NCBI RefSeq assembly: GCF_037893015.1
Contig: NC_133666.1
Coordinates: 467,381,642-467,445,641 of the forward strand
Source: Macrotis lagotis
Lineage: Eukaryota; Chordata; Mammalia; Peramelemorphia; Peramelidae
DNA: 64,000 bases
Reading direction: 5' to 3'
Shown in pieces: positions 24,060 through 34,274 of this stretch. The position numbers were made by a program, and so were the translations under genes. The notes under the pieces were generated by a model. It worked only from the letters and a program-made list of their open reading frames with translations. It was not told the DNA's origin and searched no databases. The first letter of the stretch is position 1. Each line of letters starts with the position of its first letter.

Positions 24060-24290
24060 AATCCATATAAGTAGACCTCATCAGTATGATATAGGTAAGT
24101 CCTAAATTTGACATCAAAGGACCTAGGATTGAATCCCAACTTTTATATTTACTAGCTTATGTGACCTTGAACAAATCCCTTAACTTCTCTCGGTATCAAT
24201 TTCCTTATCTATGAAATGAAGAGATTGGACCATTTAGGTCCCTTCTATAAAGCTAAGATCCTATGAACTTGCAGGACAGAAGTAGAGTTA
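24060..24290 (+). mobile_element. Old SINE, GAGATTGGACCATTTAGGTC type
   Basis: Has TTATGTGACCTTGAACAAAT, TTTCCTTATCTATGAAATGA and CCCTTCTATAAAGCTAAGAT in the order of ancient therian SINEs. Confidence 0.6.
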
Positions 24291-24460
24291 ACCTGATACA
24301 TGCAGCATCATTAATGATACTGACTTCCTGGAGAGGTAGATAAAGATTATTACTTAGTGTGCTTTTTCTTGGTAAATAGAGTCAGGTTCTTAAAGTTAAG
24401 TTCTCCTAGAACTATAAAGAATTTAGATTTTTCTTTTGAAAACTAGCTAATACTTTGTAA

Positions 24461-24466
24461 CTGACC
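24461..24466. repeat. Target-site duplication, left copy
   Basis: CTGACC, identical to 32,281-32,286 on the other side of the provirus. Confidence 0.9.
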
Positions 24467-24867
24467 TGCTCGGGGACCTATCCTGAGCCATTGCCTGGAT
24501 ACATACCTCTTCCCGGTCTTCAGATGTCACGGACCCTCCTTGGGGACGGAGGGCAATAAACTAGACAGAGCACCAGGTTGCAGTCTAACAAGCAGGTTTT
24601 TATTGGTTACATTTGGAGCGAATATGGCCCTGCTGCTTGCTACATCTCGAATCCCCCTACTTCCGCTCGTGTCCCTCTTATATCACTCCCTAAGTCTTCC
24701 TACTGCGTGGGCAAGCCTGTTGTGGAGCCTATCCTGTTTAAGGTGCAGCCTCGATACCACTCCTTGCAATATCTCGCTTAGACTACGTGGCAGAGTCCAC
24801 ACCCAGGTGTCTCACGCTAATGGCCCGCTCCACCCTCAGGACTCCAGGTGGGATTACACCCTTAACA
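24467..24867 (-). repeat. 3' LTR of the class II provirus
   Basis: 401 bp. Read on the minus strand it starts TGTTAAGGGTG and ends CCCCGAGCA. It keeps AATAAA as polyadenylation signal (complement at 24,599-24,604) and a GATATAAGAGG TATA-like box. Confidence 0.93.
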
Positions 24868-24868
24868 A

Positions 24869-24881
24869 TTCCCCTTCTTTG
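24869..24881 (-). other. Polypurine tract of the class II provirus
   Basis: Minus-strand AAAGAAGGGGAA directly before the 3' LTR, the expected plus-strand primer. Confidence 0.85.
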
Positions 24882-24883
24882 TT

Positions 24884-26657
24884 TTAAACAGGAGGGTCAT
24901 GAAGGGTATGATGTATAAGGGACATGGTATCCACCTTAATGTTGATCAAGGTGGACTTCAGTAGGGACACCAAAATCCGTAGCAAGCAGGGGCCAAAAAT
25001 ACAAAGAAGAAATAATATGACAAAATGATCTAATAAGCTGAATAACCATTGTAAGAATTGTAAATGCTTGCGATAACTAGCAATGTTAAAGGCAGCAGTC
25101 TGATGATTTGAAAAATCGGTCAAAATATTTCTCAGTTCTTGAAGCAGTAAAGCCAATTGATGAATGTCTGATGAAGCATTATGAGATAAGAATGCACCTT
25201 GTAACACAGCTCATATCTGAAGCCATGAACCAACAAATGAAGAGTTGGTAAGATTCACTTGTAATGGAGTGACACATAATGATTTATATCTGTAATGACA
25301 AGGAATTTGGGTTATCAACTCATGGTAAGAAAGCTCATCCCCATTGTAAATTACTACAGGGGCCAAAGCATCTATTTCCTTTTGAAGTGCCCAGTTTATA
25401 TGATTTTGGGTGGTCCATGTGGATGACTGCTGGACCAAAAAGTTTTGCAATGCAGATGCTAGATATCCTTGTTGATGGTAAAGATCCTGAATTTGGAATT
25501 TTTCATAAAATGAGAAGGCAAAGTTAATGATATTGAAAGCAAGATCAGCCACCTCACGCTTTTGCAATAATAACAGGGGAAGATTCCCACTAAGTTCAAC
25601 CCACAACTTGTCCAGAGGATGTTGTGCCCATGGTTGCTTAGCTTTCACTGGAACAAGTTGATATTTTTGGTGTTTCAGGATAAATATTGCATGACCACGA
25701 TGCCGAGGAGTCAAAGTGTTGGTGAGTGTGGCATTAAGACAAGAAATGCAGTAAGGTTGAAGGCCCACATGTTGTTGATTATGTTTTTCAATAGATGCGT
25801 TTTGGGGATGACAAAGGAGAAAAGCATAGTCGGGAGGTGCATGAGTCTCAGCTGCGAATTGATAACACAAGTTATCAGTATGTCCTTGAGTGTCATGGCA
25901 GGTCGAATTCAAATTGCCAAAAATAGCTTGCCATGTCACAAATGTAAAGTCCAAGCAGCATGTACTTTGAGTACAGGGGAATATGCGAATGAAGGCATTT
26001 GTTGGTGCAAACGGCAGACCCAATCACCACAAATGTGGATGAGCAGTGCCCAGGGGAAAGGCAACTGGTGCAGGAGCTGCTGTTTGTTTGCAGTTTTTTT
26101 TTTCGAGGAGATATGATCACAAAATCGCAGGTGCACAGAGGAATTGTTTACTGTAGGGCCACATGTTGGAACCCCAGTAGAGCAGGCATGCACCAGAACC
26201 CAAGTATCCCCATCTCCTTTGGGGCAGGCAGAGAAGGACACTACTATTATAATGAGGCAAACTGCATGTACATCTGTGATGTATTTTGGGTGCAATTTGG
26301 GGAATGTGGGATGGACAACATAGTTATGTTTTTGCAGGTGGTATGATTCTTTAGGTCTGGTGTGTGATGAAAAAAGGATGAGAAAAATTTGCTTTCTAAT
26401 TTGATACATGTCTTATCCAAGCTTGTATTGTTTGGGAGTGTGGTGTCTGTATAAAAGCATATCGGCGGATTGGAAGCATATACTGTAAAGTTGTACTTAG
26501 TTATGTCGGTTTCCTGTACGTTCTGTGTGTCTTCATTTCCATTCCTGAAATAATCGTGTTCAGGCTCCCTTACTAACTTGGTGGCATTCCCTATAATCTT
26601 AAATGGAGGTGTCATGTCATGCCATCCTAAAGCTTTAAGAGCTGGCGGGTCTACCAC
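24884..26657 (-). pseudogene. env of the class II provirus, broken
   Basis: The longest open part is 270 codons (26,023-25,211). After a TGA at 25,213-25,211 the same frame continues for 107 codons (25,207-24,884), with a hydrophobic membrane-anchor-like segment around 25,040-24,950. The upstream surface part is spread over at least three frames (26,657-26,247, then two short stretches), showing several frameshifts. N-glycosylation sites (NxS/T) are frequent and cysteines are spaced as in envelope glycoproteins. It cannot encode a full envelope protein as it stands. Assignment rests on position between pol and the 3' LTR plus these features. Confidence 0.8.
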
Positions 26658-26929
26658 CAGCCCCCAGAACTATGCACCTTGCTGATCTTCCTGCACTCTT
26701 TGTGACTCAGTAAGGTTGTGCCATCTACTGTTGAGAGCTTGTGTCCCAGGTAGCACACTCAGGGCAAGGAGGGCAAGAGCTAGGGTATTTCATTCTCTTT
26801 TCTTTCCTTGGGGGTGGTCACCATCCTCTCCTTCCCCGTCTTCTTCTTATTTTCTTCTTCTCTGAGGTCTCTGACCCATTTGGTTGGTTCCCAGACTGGT
26901 TCTTCCTTTTCCTCGCCATCCGTACCTGG

Positions 26930-29356
26930 ATCTGGTTGAATACAAAGATACCCTTGTCACTTTATAATTACCGAGCCCGGGCCATGCCACTGGCTGTCTG
27001 GGCTCCTCCAAAGTACTCCGTTACCCATTGGGCAGGGAGTGGGACGGCTAGTTGCATGTGTATGGAGTGTGCGTGAAGTTCCTGTGAAATAGCGTAAAGC
27101 TGGGGAGGTACTATCATCTCTCAACTGAAGAAAATTAATGGTGTATATGGCCTGTGCTAATTGTGTATGTGTAAGGCGGCCATGACCACTGACTCCCCCT
27201 CTTTGTTTAATGAGGAGGGTCTTGAGGGTACGGTTGGCACATTCAACTATGGCCTGGCTGGTGGGATTGTATGGAATGCCAGTACTATGTAAAATGGAAA
27301 ATTCCTGACAAAAAAACAGCAAACGCCTTGGAAGAATATGCAGGGCCATTAGCCATTTTTATGGTTGTAGGAACTCCACAAGTGGAAAAACAGGATAAAA
27401 GATATGCTATCACATGGTGAGCTGCCTCACCAGGTTGAAGTGTCACCATGACAAAATTGGAGAAAGTGTCTACGGAGACATAAATAAGAGTCTTTCCATA
27501 GTGAGTAACATCCATCTGCCATAAAGCATTAGGACGGTCTCCACGGGGATTGCTCGCATGATCAATAGGTGGGGGGCGAAATGGAGCACAGCCAAGGCAT
27601 CATTTCACTATGTCCCTGGCTTGATCCTTAGTGATGCCATACAAGTGACGAAGAGAGCGAGCTGAGAGATGTACTTATTATGTACATGATGGGCTTCTGA
27701 GAGTAAAGGGCATAGCAATGCTCAATCTACCATATCATTGCCACTATAGATGGGACCAACAGTGGAAACAGGGGAACGGAGGTGCAACAAACACAGGACA
27801 GTGACAAGAGAGGAGAAGATTTTGGAGGTCCACCAACAGAGAAGCAATAGTACTAAGCAGTAGGGAGTTCTCCAAGCATTGCAGTACAATAGAGACTGTC
27901 GGTGATAAGATTAACAGGCATGTTAGCAAGATAAGCAAGAGCATGAGTAAATAGCAAGGAGTTCATTTTTCTGGGCTTAGCTATACTCAGTGCTAAAAAC
28001 TCATAATACTTGTTTTTGTGGGATGTAGAAGGCTGCCCGTTTGTTTTTGGTGGCGTCTGTGAACACATTTGGTCCATTAACAGGGTTAGAGGAGTTGATT
28101 CGTGGTGGGGGATATAATGGAAGGTTGTTCCATCCACAAAGCGTCAGGGGTAGGGGAAGATTAGCAACATCACATGAAGTGAGAGGGAAGCCCACTCGGG
28201 GATAGAGTCAGTAAAGTAGTGAAGAGCATCCTCAGAAGCACTAGTATTTAAGACAGGATATCTTCCAAACATGCAAAGACATCGATCAGACATGGCTAGG
28301 AATAATTTTGCCAGCATCGTGAATTTGCAAGGAATGCTTCTTTTACTCTTCTGGAAATATTGCCATTCTATGACACCTTGCTTTTGGTACAGACAACCAA
28401 TATGTGACCTTTGATTTAAAATGTTGGCAAATATGGGTTGCTGGGGATCAAATTGAACTATGGACTTATGACACCTGGAGAAGATCTGTGTCATTGCCTC
28501 CTTTGGTTGTGAGGTGCAATATTGGGGGGAGTTAATGTGGAATCTCCTTTCAGGATATCATAAAGAGGATACAATAGATCATCAGGAATAGGAATTGTAG
28601 AGTATATCCATTGTATGGAGCCAGTTAGTTTTTGGAAATCATTAAGGTTCCTACACTTCTCTAAATCCACCTCTGGGGGTGTTCTAGATGCCTTTCCTTC
28701 ACTAAGGGTGTGACTAAGGTATTGATAAAGGCTGGTTTCTTGTATCTTATGAGTAACTACTTGAAGCCCATATTTACTCAAGGAAAGGAGCATTTCTTTT
28801 GTTAACTCCTCTAGCTCTGAGGGGGTGCTTAGTAGCCATGAGAATATTGTCCATATAATGGATTATGATAGCCTTGGGATATTTACTGGGCAGCGGTTGA
28901 AGGATGGCTGCAACACGTGCTTGGCACATTGTTGGGCTGTTGGCTATTCCCTGAGGTAATACAGTAAATTGATACCTGGTTGATGGGCTTTGAAAATTCT
29001 GTGATGGTATCGTGAACACAAAATTATCTCTATCCTTGGGGTGAAGGGGAATACTATAAAAACAATCTTTGATATCTATTATCTTTATGACAAAGCCCAT
29101 AGGTATAAAGGCAAGAGAAGGAAGATTCCTCTGTAGCAGGTGCATAGGGAATCATTTTATTCACTGCCCATAAATCAATAAGCATTCTCCACATGCCAGC
29201 TTTCTTTTTTTTTATTACAAATATTGGAGAATTATAAGGGCTGGTGTTAGGCTCAATTCTGTGTTGTAGCAATAATTCCTTAACTATATCTTTTAATGTG
29301 GTGGGTGAGCTTCTCCGTAGAAAGGGGCCACTGTTCCACCCACATAGGGTTATCAC
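26930..29356 (-). pseudogene. pol (reverse transcriptase, RNase H, integrase) of the class II provirus, broken
   Basis: Reverse transcriptase starts near 29,356 with SPYNSPIFVIKKK and continues in another frame with VIDIKD-like IKIIDIKDCFYSIPLHP, LPQGIANSPTMCQ and HYMDNILMA. The usual YMDD is YMDN, so a catalytic aspartate is lost. RNase H carries NVFTDATKNKRAAFYIPQK and LITDSLYCTAML. Integrase carries CLGC of the zinc motif, a core aspartate in QMDVTHYG, ANGPAY where a catalytic aspartate is normally found (here A), and the glutamate context SQAIVECANRTLK. Several frame changes and stops separate these parts. Confidence 0.88.
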
Positions 29357-29398
29357 TCCTCCAAGTAATCTTTGGGGAGCTCACCATAGCAGTAGCCC

Positions 29399-29958
29399 CT
29401 AGGAGTTTGTTGTCAGATGTTCAGGGGTGGTAAGATACAATTGTAACTGGTGCAATAAATCCCTACCCCACAGGGCAGAGCCTAGTCCCGTAATCTTTAA
29501 GGGACGGATGAAGCCATTTTGTCCTTCATAGTTCCATCTCAAGTGACGCTCTGCTTTTCTAGCGCCTTGATGGCCTCCCACCCCTAGAATGGGGTGGTAG
29601 ATGACATAAGCGGCCAGGAGGGGTCCCACTGTACTGAATCAATAATGGACACATCAGCTCCTGTGTCAATCATTCCTGACATTAATTTGCCTTCTATATC
29701 TATCTGTATAATGGGCTGTTGTAACCTGACTTCATTACACCAATTCACTTGTGTAACGTTCTCACTATTCTCACTCTCAATCCATGGCAGAGATATCCCT
29801 AGGCCAATAGCCATGCCAGGGGGAAGGGTTACTGGGTAGCAGTGTGGGTTGGTAAGGTACACAGTAGTGCTGCCAGGTGGCAGTAGTTGGGTATGGACAA
29901 GTATAGGGGAGTATCCTGTGGCACCCACTACTAATCGGGGGAATGTGGTCAGAACCAC
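29399..29958 (-). pseudogene. pro (aspartic protease, possible dUTPase-like segment) of the class II provirus
   Basis: The frame 29,958-29,584 contains DTGADVSIID, the retroviral protease active site, with a flap-region-like GRDLLHQL in the next frame (29,629-29,399). The 80 or so residues before it (TGYSPILV, LPPGMAIGLG) look like the C-terminal part of a dUTPase, as in betaretroviral pro, but I cannot confirm this. One frameshift separates the two protease parts. Confidence 0.75.
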
Positions 29959-29976
29959 CTCTAGAGAAGCAGTACT

Positions 29977-31786
29977 TCAGAGGTTGATTGTTAAGGAATC
30001 CTCTTCCTTTCCCTGATCAGCAACTGTTAGGATAGTTTCACCTAGATCCCTTTGTTTTGTAGTTCCCTCTGATAATGCTCCTGCAACCCTTTTGATTCCG
30101 GGTCTGGCCCCATGGGGCTGCTTTGATCCAGTAGGCTCTAGGGTCAGCGCCTCAACAAGGAGGGCCCGCCTTCCCGTTTCCCGGAGCTGATGTCTTCTTA
30201 AATCTACAGAACTTTGCCACATGTCCAATTTTTCCACAGCAATAGCAGGTGGGCTGTTTACTGCCCCTTTTTTGACCTGCACAGCACTGTGCCTTAAAAT
30301 GTCCTTCTTTTCCGCAATTGAAACAAGTGCCCTTTCGTTGTTTGAGTCCTTCACTAATCCCCTGGGCAATCGCCATCGCCATGGCTTGATGTTCTCTACT
30401 TTTGCGGGGGGTCCTCTAGGAGGCGCTCGATTATATCATTTAGTGAGGGATTGGTGCCCAGACCAGCCAAGAGTTGTTGGTACTCAGGGCAGAGACCCTC
30501 TTTCACCAACTGCAGAATAATCAGTTTGGTGCCAGTTGTGTGTCCTAAAATGCGCCTGACTGTTTCTTGTACTCTGCTAATGAAATCTATAGGGGTTTCA
30601 TTGCCCCATTGTTTGAGACCAATAAATTTCTCCCTTTCTTCCCCTTGGGCTTCTAACTTCTCAAAGGCTCTGACATGGCAAAGTTGAATAGCTGCAAATA
30701 CCATGGGTTGTAAGTGTATTTGGTCTCCATCTTCCTGTCCCCGTAATCATCTCAAAAGCCTCATCGGGGTTGGTGATACCCCTCTCCTCTATGTACTGGT
30801 CTGCCTCTCTCTTTACAAGGGCAGTAAAAGTGACTGCTTGTCCTGGGGTGAGCACTGCATTTGCATCCTCTTGCCAATCGAAAGGGATCCAAGGCCATGC
30901 AGCAGTGGCGTTGGTTAATAAATGTTTCACATATGACAAGGAGGGCCCATACTTGGCAACAGCTTCCTTGAGCTCTTTCAATACTTTAAAGGGAACTGGC
31001 TCATGAAGGCGGTTGTCACCCTGGCCATCATCAAAAACAGGACAAAGTTGGAGTAATACCCCAGTCTTCCCAATCTACAATCTCCCCTTCTTCAGCAGCT
31101 GCTTTAAGACTGTGTGCTATAAGACTTTCTGGAGCAGGGCCCCTGGAAGAGCCAAAAGTGAAACTGGTTCAGTGTTTCAGAGTTCTGGCAGAGGGAGCTT
31201 GAGACCTCTTCCTCACTGCTCTCTGCCTGTGGGCATGGCATAAACACTTCCTCCTTTCCCAATTTCTGCTGTGTGACATCCTTGATTCTGACTTCCTCCC
31301 TTCCCCTCCCTGCTCTGGCTACTTCCTCCTTCTTCTTCCCCGGCTCCATTTTTAGTGTGTTTTTTATAACTTTCTCTAAGTTCCACCCAAGGGTAAATCA
31401 GAGGAGGAGGAGGAGGGAAATCACAATTCTCATCCTCAGAAGATTCTCCCACTTGTGTGCCAATTGCTTCTCTCCCACGGAGACAAGAAGCCCACTGTAG
31501 CACTGTTTTTATGAGAGAATAAAAGGAGAAGTCCTGGTCAGTTAAGATTCCAGGACATGTCCCATAGAAAGAAGCCATCTGCCGCCCAACCACCTCCCAA
31601 TTTTCTTTCGTAATCCCTGAATGTTCTAACCATGGGGAGACCTCCCATACCTTATTTTCAAATTTGCGTTACTGCTTAATATGTGGCTTAAATTGATGCT
31701 GCTTGCCTAATTTATATAACTGACAAGCTAGTACTGCCTTTTCTTTGGATTTGATCAGGGGAAAACCATGCATGCCCCTGCCCCAT
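29977..31786 (-). pseudogene. gag of the class II provirus, broken
   Basis: An ATG at 31,786 followed by Gly-Gln (a myristoylation-type start) opens the likely matrix frame, which soon shifts frame in an A-rich run and meets a stop. A proline-rich PPPPPLIYP patch near 31,400 resembles a late domain. Capsid is read in 30,981-30,661 and, in a second frame, 30,704-30,396 with the major-homology-like QWGNETPIDFISRVQ. Nucleocapsid (30,382-30,152) has two knuckles, CFNCGKEGHFKAQC and CYCCGKIGHVAKFC. At least three frame changes prevent a full product. Confidence 0.88.
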
Positions 31787-31859
31787 TTCAATGTCTCAGA
31801 TTAATCTGAGACTGTCCAGCTCTTCCTCCTTAAAGGGAGGCCAGGCAGAAATTCCCTTG

Positions 31860-31877
31860 GTCCATGTTCAGGTGCCA
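31860..31877 (-). other. Primer-binding site, tRNA-Lys type
   Basis: Minus-strand TGGCACCTGAACATGGAC, two bases after the 5' LTR end. It differs at three of 18 positions from the Lys3-type site, two of them CpG-type transitions. Confidence 0.8.
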
Positions 31878-31879
31878 GC

Positions 31880-32280
31880 TGTTCAGGGACCTATCCCAAG
31901 CCATCGCCTGGATACATACCTCTTCCCAGTCTTTGGATGTCATGGACCCTCCTTGGGGGCAGAGGGCAATAAACTGGACAGAGCACCAGGTTGCAGTCTA
32001 ACAAGCAGGTCTCTATTGGTTACATTTGCAGCAAATATGGCCCCACTGCTTGCTACATCTCAAATCCCCCTACTTCCGCCTGTGTCCCTCTTATATCACT
32101 CCCTAAGTCCTCCTATTGTGTGGGTGAGCCCGCTGCAGAGCCAGTGTTGTTTAAGGTGCAGCCTTGATACCACTCCTCAAGATATCTCGCTTAAACTACG
32201 TGGCAGAGTCCACACCCAGGTGTCTCACGCTAATGGCCAGCTCCACCCCCAGGACTCCAGGTGGGATTACACCCTTAACA
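31880..32280 (-). repeat. 5' LTR of the class II provirus
   Basis: 401 bp, same length as the 3' LTR. TATA-like GATATAAGAG at 32,088-32,097 on the minus strand. The polyadenylation hexamer present in the other LTR is AATAGA here (32,012-32,017). Confidence 0.93.
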
Positions 32281-32286
32281 CTGACC
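32281..32286. repeat. Target-site duplication, right copy
   Basis: CTGACC, matching 24,461-24,466. Confidence 0.9.
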
Positions 32287-33500
32287 AACCAATATTTTAA
32301 TTTGTTTGAAGTATTAAAGAAAAATAGCATTACAGTGTTTTAGAATATTTGTGCTGACAGTGAAACCTTGTATACTCACACTATAACTAAAAAAAAATAA
32401 TTTTTTCATCTGAAGACTATTAGTTATGTAAATATTTTTTTAACACTTGGACTTGAAGGCCATGCAGTCATTACTGCCACTTCTACAAGTTGCTATGCTT
32501 AAGGGTGGTTTCCACATAAATATTTATTTTGTGCTTCTAATGAGGGGGGGAGTCTTACTTTAAAACATTTTAAAGATAAATTCAGTTATCTTGTTTTATG
32601 TACTTATTCTTCAACTCTTTGTGATCATTTAACTACGTTTTCTCATAAATAAGATTGTGTAAGAATTCTCTCTTAAAAGGAATATTAGCAAAAGCTTCAC
32701 ATTTCATTTTTGTATTTCAGAAGTCTTTCATTACTTAGGTCCTTTCTTTTTCCATTCCATATAATCAACCTCAAAGTACTCTACTTGTATTAAGGAAAAA
32801 TAAGTTTTTTATTAATTATTGAAGACGACTAAGACATCATTTTATTTTTTTAAACGGCTTAGATGTCTTATCTAGATATTAACTATTTTACCTTTTAAAT
32901 TTAAGCATAAAGAATATATTGACTGATTACCTTAAATTGTTGAGCAGAAATGTTTGACGTTCTTAAGTACTCAATTTAGAAGTCCAGTGTCTTTATCCTA
33001 GAGATAAATGCAGATAATGTAAGTTAATAAAATTGGATTGTAAAAGAAATATTTAGTTGCTTTTCACTTGTTCGCTTTTATTTTTGAACCTAAGTAATTC
33101 ATTCTATATTTTCTGTCTATAAAAATGGTTTTAGGAAGATACTGTCAGATCATCTTCTGTTTTTCTTATAAACTTTATTACTTCTTTGTCCCTTTTTTCC
33201 TATTCCTCTTCATCTTTGTCAATTAATTGCCATGTTTTTTCATTTTTATGGTTTCATCAACATCAGCTCTTGGTGTAGGAACTCCTGACACTGCAGAAGT
33301 ACTCAAATTCATCTATTTACTCAGTAGGAAAGGTCCAGGGACATGGAGATTAAGGGACTTAAAGATAGTAAATCATTTAGATAGTAAGTATCAACACTGA
33401 ATTTGAACTCAGGACATCTGACTTTTAAGATCAGCACTTTATATGTGACTATGGTCTTTAAAATCTAGAATAAATGTCCAAAGTTAATGAGTCCAGGTTG
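32287..33500. other. Intronic AT-rich DNA; weak old SINE trace near 33,350-33,450
   Basis: TTGAACTCAGGACATCTGAC and nearby words look like the antisense end of an ancient tRNA-type SINE. The rest is unassigned. Confidence 0.4.
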
Positions 33501-33539
33501 ATGCAACCAAATAAAAGAGTAGTTAAGCATTACTACAAA

Positions 33540-34025
33540 ATTCATAGAGTTGTGTTAAATTGGTCAAAGTCCAAGACAAAAAACATAAATATTCTTTCTC
33601 CATATGGAGAACTCTGAAGAAAAGAGAGACTTGTTCATTCCATCAAGTGCAATAATCAGGGACGATTTTAGGGAATCTGTGACAGAGAATACCATCTGTA
33701 TCCAGAGAAAGAATTGTGGAATTTAAATAAAAATCAAAGATTATTACCTTCAATTTAAAAAAAAAGTTGTCTTTATGGACTACATAATGGTGCTATCTCT
33801 AATATTTGATCTCTTCCTCAAAGATATTTTTTTTTCTCTCAACACCTTCAGTTTTGATCAATGCATAGCATGGAAACAGTGTAAAGATTATCAGATAGCC
33901 TTGAGGGGGAAGGGAAGGTGGGGGAAAATTGTAAAATTCAAAACCTTACCAAAAAATAAGTAGAGACTACTATTGTATATAATTGGAAAACAAATAAAAT
34001 ATTTATATAATAAAAAAATTAAAGA
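33540..34025 (+). mobile_element. Old L1 3' end
   Basis: L1 3' UTR-like order: GGGAATCTGTGACAGAGAATACC, AAAGAATTGTGGAATTTAAA, the GGGAAGGTGGGGGAAAATTG block and AAATTGTAAAATTCAAAACC before an A-rich end. No readable ORF2. Confidence 0.6.
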
Positions 34026-34103
34026 AGTTACAGAATCTGCAACCTAGTTTGTACAAGTCCTTATTCCTAAGAAATTACAGATCCTTTTAAGAATTAAAGT
34101 CAA

Positions 34104-34259
34104 GGGGTGGCTAGGTGGCTCAGTGGATAGAGCACCGGCCCTGGAGTCAGGAGTATATGAGTTCAAATTTGCCCTCAGATGCTTAATGATTACATAGCTG
34201 TGTGGTCTTGGGCAAGCCACTTAAACCCATTGCTTTGCAAAAAACTAAAAAAAAAAAAA
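34104..34259 (+). mobile_element. Marsupial tRNA-derived SINE
   Basis: Full copy with a long A tail, flanked by AAGAATTAAAGTCAA at 34,089-34,103 and 34,260-34,274 or nearby. Confidence 0.93.
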
Positions 34260-34274
34260 AAGAATTAAAGTCAA

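Larger units (their letters stand above)
24467..32280 (-). mobile_element. Class II (betaretrovirus-like) provirus, complete but defective
   Basis: Two 401-bp LTRs (24,467-24,867 and 31,880-32,280) enclose gag, pro, pol and env remnants in order on the minus strand. CTGACC directly flanks both ends (24,461-24,466 and 32,281-32,286), a 6-bp target duplication as made by betaretroviral integrases. LTR ends read TGTTAAGGG...CCC(T/C)GA(A/G)CA. The primer site is lysine-type, the nucleocapsid has two CCHC knuckles, and a purine tract precedes the 3' LTR. By hand the LTRs differ at about 42 of 401 positions, mostly transitions and without gaps, so the insertion is old. It lies antisense in TWSG1 intron 2. 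Confidence 0.93.

Noticed and set aside
25619..26346. Plus-strand frames of 165 and 115 codons
   Set aside because: Antisense shadows of the provirus env region.
31791..32300. Plus-strand 169-codon frame, with a related frame at 24,540-24,887
   Set aside because: The antisense strand of the LTRs; the repeated protein-like similarity is simply LTR duplication.
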